Below, in pieces: positions 13,176 to 15,718 of a stretch of DNA of 15,718 nucleotides. The notes beneath the pieces were generated by a model. That model was not told the DNA's origin and did not search any database. It worked only from the letters and a program-made list of their open reading frames with translations. The first letter of the stretch is position 1. Each line of letters opens with the position of its first letter. The stretch spans positions 1 through 15,718 of the forward strand of contig CAMEMA010000009.1 in NCBI GenBank assembly GCA_945926705.1, written 5' to 3'. The position numbers and the translations under genes are program-made. Source of the stretch: an uncultured Clostridia bacterium (lineage in GTDB: Bacteria > Bacillota > Clostridia > Oscillospirales > Acutalibacteraceae).

Positions 13176-13640
13176 TTAATAAATGATTTTGTTCATCTCT
13201 GTATATTGATTATATAAACCTAAACCTTCTTCCGTTGTACAAGATTCTAAATCTAATACATCCGGATTTCCATTTTTTATATAATCGTAAATGAAATCAT
13301 CTCGAAAACCAATATTCTCTGCCTGTTTTATATCGTTGCAGTAATAAACCTTCTTGATGTTAGCCCAAATGATTGCAGATAAACACATAGGACATGGATA
13401 GCCAGTAGCATATAATTCACACCCTGTCAAATCATATGTTCCAAGCTTCTTACAAGCTTGTCTAATTGCATTTATTTCTGCATGGGCTGTTGGGTCATTA
13501 TCCCTGAGAACTGTATTACTCGCTACTGAAATAACTTCTCCATCTTTAACAACAACCGCTCCGAAAGGTCCTCCGATATTCAAGTTCATTGTGACAGTAG
13601 CCTCACATACACCTAAATTCATATATTCTTTTTTGTCCAT
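13176..13640 (-). CDS. Guanine deaminase-like cytidine-deaminase-fold enzyme (GuaD-like), 154 aa
   Basis: Zinc deaminase with His53-Ala-Glu55 in PTAHAEINA and Cys83-Pro-Met-Cys86 in YPCPMCLSAI. Around these, GGPFGAVVVKDG, NDPTAHAE, IWANIKKVYY and GFRDDFIY match the Bacillus GuaD branch of the cytidine deaminase superfamily (guanine to xanthine) more closely than dCMP or tRNA-adenosine deaminases. The C-terminus ends in Tyr154, as in B. subtilis GuaD, where a swapped C-terminal segment completes the active site. Length (154) equals that of GuaD (156). It is encoded between a hypothetical gene and queC in the preQ0 operon; it may remove guanine set free by the DNA base exchange. A good GGAGGT site precedes ATG 13640. 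A different purine or pterin substrate cannot be ruled out. Confidence 0.85.
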   Translation of the reverse strand: MDKKEYMNLGVCEATVTMNLNIGGPFGAVVVKDGEVISVASNTVLRDNDPTAHAEINAIRQACKKLGTYDLTGCELYATGYPCPMCLSAIIWANIKKVYYCNDIKQAENIGFRDDFIYDYIKNGNPDVLDLESCTTEEGLGLYNQYTEMNKIIY

Positions 13641-13656
13641 AATTTTACCTCCATAT

Positions 13657-13684
13657 AATTTATTAAACTATAAGATAATAAATT
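13657..13684 (-). promoter_or_regulatory. AT-rich inverted repeat ahead of the deaminase ribosome site
   Basis: Perfect nine-base arms (plus strand 13657-13665 and 13676-13684) separated by ten bases, just upstream of the GGAGGT ribosome site (13647-13652) of the deaminase gene. The stem contains no G or C, so its stability as RNA is low; it may nonetheless affect translation or mRNA processing. There is no T-run typical of a terminator after it. Confidence 0.4.
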
Positions 13685-13709
13685 AAGAAGGTGCTCTTGG
13701 TTTTTTCAT
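13683..13709 (-). other. Possible eight-codon leader peptide ORF
   Basis: In the 131-base gap before the deaminase gene, an ATG at 13709 preceded by GTGAGGAAAC opens an eight-codon frame, MKKPRAPS, whose stop codon touches the inverted repeat at 13657-13684. The reading frame is too short to judge by composition. It is listed because this is one of the few unfilled gaps in a compact region and because it has a ribosome-site-like stretch. Confidence 0.2.
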
Positions 13710-13771
13710 CGTGGTTTCCTCACTTTCTATAATATTGACCGTATATGTCCGGTATCACAGGCATTAAAAGA

Positions 13772-14305
13772 TTAAGATAAAAGGTCCTTAATAATTTTGA
13801 TATAATCCGTTTCATAAGGAACATAATAATGAACTGGTAAATAATATTTATAACCATCTTTATAATTTACCTTTACATTCTCTTTCACATTCCTTACACG
13901 CACTTCAATATTTTTTCTACGGGGATAAACTTCCGCAATAACTGTTGTCTGATTCATAATATCATAAATCTTATAACATTTAACTGAATCATAATATTTA
14001 TACTCATAATCATCTACGAACATCTCAACTATCTTTTTTATATCTTCTGTTCTGTCAATTTCTGTAGGTTTTTTCTTACTTGTTGCCTTCTTAGTTTTAT
14101 TTTCTAAATTTTCTGAATTTGTGGGTATCTCCTCTTTATCTGCCTTTTTCCACCATCTCTTCATTGTTCCTTTGGAATAAATTGTGGTCTGCCCTTTCTT
14201 ATCACCATTCAGGTACCGGACCATGAAAGTAGAAGCTCTTTCATCTATTTTTATAACCTCCACCTGTGTGGCATTGTCACGGACAGACATATAAATATCT
14301 CCCAT
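13772..14305 (-). CDS. Hypothetical two-part phage protein, 177 aa, first gene after promoter P1
   Basis: The first 50 residues form a compact beta-rich unit ending in a Lys-Arg-Trp-Trp-Lys-Lys motif (VEVIKID...RYLNGDKKGQTT), a form I associate with Clostridia phage proteins. A lysine-rich linker follows (about residues 60-80). The C-terminal 90 residues, with a VIAEVYPRRKNIEVRVRN strand pair and an ending of Tyr/Ile and a helix, resemble DUF5655-type domains, whose function is unknown. ATG 14305 is chosen over the longer frame from 14347 since AAAGGA is ten bases upstream and the longer frame overlaps promoter P1. It may be a nucleic-acid-binding accessory of the modification operon, by position only. 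Confidence 0.68.
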   Translation of the reverse strand: MGDIYMSVRDNATQVEVIKIDERASTFMVRYLNGDKKGQTTIYSKGTMKRWWKKADKEEIPTNSENLENKTKKATSKKKPTEIDRTEDIKKIVEMFVDDYEYKYYDSVKCYKIYDIMNQTTVIAEVYPRRKNIEVRVRNVKENVKVNYKDGYKYYLPVHYYVPYETDYIKIIKDLLS

Positions 14306-14337
14306 ATACAACACATCCTTTCTTTTAATTTTTCTAT

Positions 14338-14366
14338 ATTGTAACACATAAAAATATAAATGTCAA
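14338..14366 (-). promoter_or_regulatory. Promoter P1, sigma-A type with extended -10
   Basis: Minus strand reads TTGACA, a 17-base spacer and TACAAT, with TG one base ahead of the -10. It lies between the stop of the DpdA-like gene and the start of the 177-residue gene and should drive the deaminase, queC, queD, queE, folE and dnaN. No strong terminator precedes it, so the upstream transcript may continue into the operon. Confidence 0.9.
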
Positions 14367-14372
14367 TAGTTT

Positions 14373-15467
14373 TTAGAAAAGTTTTTTTCTATATGTGAAC
14401 CTTCTTTCCTTTTCATTTAATTCCTTAACTTTCTTCTGCATATACAAAGCATTAAATAATATACGATTATCCCTGTGCTCTGCTAATTCGTCCAAAGTAA
14501 ATCCAAATTCCTGAATTGTCTTATTAAAATCCTCGATAGCTTTCTTCGGTAGATGACTATAATGATTCTTATCATGAATTTGATTATTTGATACGGCTAT
14601 ATTTCCATAATCACTCATAACATTTCCCATTGCCCCCACCATAATCCAACTTGTACTGTCTGCAGAATATATAGGGTATTTCTCTAATAAATTAAAATCA
14701 GTCATGCCAAAAGCATGCACTTTAATATTTGGATTACTTGATTCCCGAATTGTCCGGAAACATTTATCGAGAAAAACATCCCTTATCTTGGCAGGCTTTC
14801 CAACCATACCACCAAATGCCATATAAGGAATAGGATTCCCATTTTCATCTCTCCATTCTAGGGCCTGTTTTAGAAATTCTATTGGCTCACCTACGTGAAA
14901 CGTATATAGCAAGGCATCCGGATTTTTTAGTCTTTTTCTCATGAAAAGATAATTATTCCATGTTAATTGTGCAGCTTCCCAAACCTGTTTAGGGGTAGCC
15001 CCAAAAACTCTATCTCCAGGAATAACATCCACTTGACCACAAAGATTTATATCATCGGTTCTTTCGTTCAACCAGTTAATGTATTCTTTCACATTTACCT
15101 TAGCACCTTTTGTCCATGCACTGAACGCACCAGAATCTATAAATAATTTTCCAGGTTTTATAAAATCTTTCAGTTTATCAAATTGAAGTCTACCCTGTTC
15201 AATATAACTGAAAAGGGCATTGCAGTCAATCTTATCAACACAAGACTCTTCCATCCCGGCTAAATAAAGTTTCATATACTGTTTCACCTCTTCTTTTCCA
15301 AATTTATTAGCCCCTGCTAAATACAACTCCATATTATCTTTCCAATCTATTATAGTATCTACAAACTTTTTTTGGTAGTCAAAAGAAAGAAGACGATTTC
15401 TTATAATTCCAATATCTGATTTTCTTTCTCCTGTAAATACATATTCTCCAGCTAAATATAATTCCAT
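14373..15467 (-). CDS. dpdA: DpdA-like 7-deazaguanine DNA transglycosylase with duplicated N-terminus, 364 aa
   Basis: TGT-fold enzyme of the phage DNA-modifying (DpdA-like) kind, expected to swap guanine in DNA for preQ0. Supporting motifs: LFIDSGAFSAW (108-118; Asp111 matches the base-binding Asp of the tRNA enzyme), YMAFGGMVGK (215-224), VHAFGMT (250-256) and SADSTSW (268-274; Asp270 is the likely nucleophile). The TGT zinc-binding cysteines are absent. The N-terminus repeats a LYLAG motif three times (residues 1-7, 46-52, 65-71), and the first and third copies are each followed by a RLLSFDY- or ALFSYIE-like helix, as if the N-terminal module were duplicated. ATG 15467 overlaps the polymerase stop in a TAATG junction with GGAGG upstream; an internal ATG at 15275 also has AGAGGTG nine bases before it and would give a 300-residue protein. 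The C-terminus ends in KKLF. Confidence 0.85.
   Translation of the reverse strand: MELYLAGEYVFTGERKSDIGIIRNRLLSFDYQKKFVDTIIDWKDNMELYLAGANKFGKEEVKQYMKLYLAGMEESCVDKIDCNALFSYIEQGRLQFDKLKDFIKPGKLFIDSGAFSAWTKGAKVNVKEYINWLNERTDDINLCGQVDVIPGDRVFGATPKQVWEAAQLTWNNYLFMRKRLKNPDALLYTFHVGEPIEFLKQALEWRDENGNPIPYMAFGGMVGKPAKIRDVFLDKCFRTIRESSNPNIKVHAFGMTDFNLLEKYPIYSADSTSWIMVGAMGNVMSDYGNIAVSNNQIHDKNHYSHLPKKAIEDFNKTIQEFGFTLDELAEHRDNRILFNALYMQKKVKELNEKERRFTYRKKLF
15285..15291 (-). promoter_or_regulatory. Internal ribosome-binding site within the dpdA-like gene
   Basis: The minus strand AGAGGTG stands nine bases before an in-frame ATG at 15275. That ATG starts the third LYLAG copy. It could provide a second, shorter form of the transglycosylase lacking the first 64 residues. 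The same bases also code for protein, so the match may be chance. Confidence 0.4.
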
Positions 15468-15718
15468 TATTCAACCTCCACTTCTTCGCCGTACCAATTT
15501 CTAGTTATCTCACAATCTACTTTCATAGGAATATCAATCTTCCCTTTTGGTGCGTCTATCATTAGTTGTGCTAGTCTTTCGCTTGCTTCTTTTGCATTTT
15601 CAATTGGACATTCTCCAATAACTTCATCATGCACACATATAAGCAAATGAAAATCTAGTTCTTTCATGATTTCATCATTGTTAATGTGTATCATTGCAAG
15701 TTTAGCCATATCTGCCGC
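15467..15718 (-). CDS. Family A DNA polymerase, C-terminal fragment (enters from outside window)
   Basis: The frame is open through the window edge at base 15718, so only the last 83 residues are present. They match the end of the palm/fingers region of a Pol I-type polymerase: AADMAKLAMIHI resembles the conserved helix before motif C; LLICVHDEVIGECP contains motif C, His-Asp-Glu-Val, with the metal-binding Asp; and the close is VDCEITRNWYGEE, the usual end of this family. It probably copies the phage genome. The stop overlaps the start of the DpdA-like gene, so the polymerase and the DNA-modifying enzyme are translationally coupled. The 5' part cannot be described here. Confidence 0.92.
   Translation of the reverse strand, partial: AADMAKLAMIHINNDEIMKELDFHLLICVHDEVIGECPIENAKEASERLAQLMIDAPKGKIDIPMKVDCEITRNWYGEEVEVE

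Noticed and set aside
13176..13640. dCMP deaminase or tRNA adenosine deaminase
   Set aside because: The blocks around HAE and PCPMC and the Tyr-ended C-terminus fit the guanine deaminase group better; dCMP deaminase would have a different insert and allosteric segment.
13641..13771. Possible preQ1-type riboswitch before the deaminase and que genes
   Set aside because: The sequence lacks the short C-rich loop and A-rich tail pairing of class I and shows no match to the class II layout; the observed hairpin is all A-T.
14367..14400. Hairpin at the end of the dpdA-like gene as a terminator
   Set aside because: The six-base stem is A-T only and is not followed by a T-run in the direction of transcription.

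Overview
The window looks like the replication and DNA-modification region of a large, AT-rich tailed phage or prophage of a low-GC Gram-positive host, probably a gut Clostridium or Lachnospiraceae type. This rests on strong AGGAGG-type ribosome sites, consensus sigma-A promoters, tightly packed genes that all lie on the minus strand, and phage-type hypothetical proteins mixed with a viral replisome. The host assignment is inference. No rRNA, tRNA, CRISPR array or insertion sequence was seen, and no stretch over 300 bases lacks a gene. The largest gaps are about 130 bases or less and hold promoters, a terminator and a short leader.

Reading in the direction of transcription (high to low coordinates), the window opens inside the end of a family A DNA polymerase gene. 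This overlaps a gene for a DpdA-like 7-deazaguanine transglycosylase (14373-15467). Promoter P1 (14338-14366) then starts an operon of a hypothetical protein, a guanine-deaminase-like enzyme, queC, queD, queE, folE and a bacterial-type sliding clamp (dnaN), closed by a rho-independent terminator at 9735-9772. FolE, QueD, QueE and QueC are the four steps from GTP to preQ0, and DpdA is the enzyme type that exchanges guanine in DNA for a 7-deazaguanine. The predicted outcome is a phage genome carrying preQ0. The guanine deaminase is an unexpected member and may consume the guanine that the exchange releases.

Promoter P2 (9687-9715) starts a second operon: a small unknown protein, an ArdC-N-like protein, a DUF6011-type zinc protein, a small PD-(D/E)XK nuclease, a stand-alone NrdR-type zinc ribbon, a DnaX-like clamp loader ATPase split by a 307-residue intein, a small unknown protein, clamp loader delta', a stand-alone LigA Ia-like domain, and clamp loader delta. 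With the polymerase and clamp upstream, this is a nearly complete bacterial-style processive replisome.

Promoter P3 (3794-3822) starts a third group: an unknown protein, a Cas4/RecB-like Fe-S nuclease, a coiled-coil protein, a RuvC-like resolvase, two unknown proteins, a MazG-like NTP pyrophosphohydrolase, two more unknown proteins, and the start of a zinc-ribbon gene that leaves the window. The three promoters are almost identical over 35 bases, including the spacer, which suggests one shared control for replication, recombination and DNA modification. For many genes the start was moved inward from the longest open frame to an ATG with a good ribosome site; this is noted in each entry.
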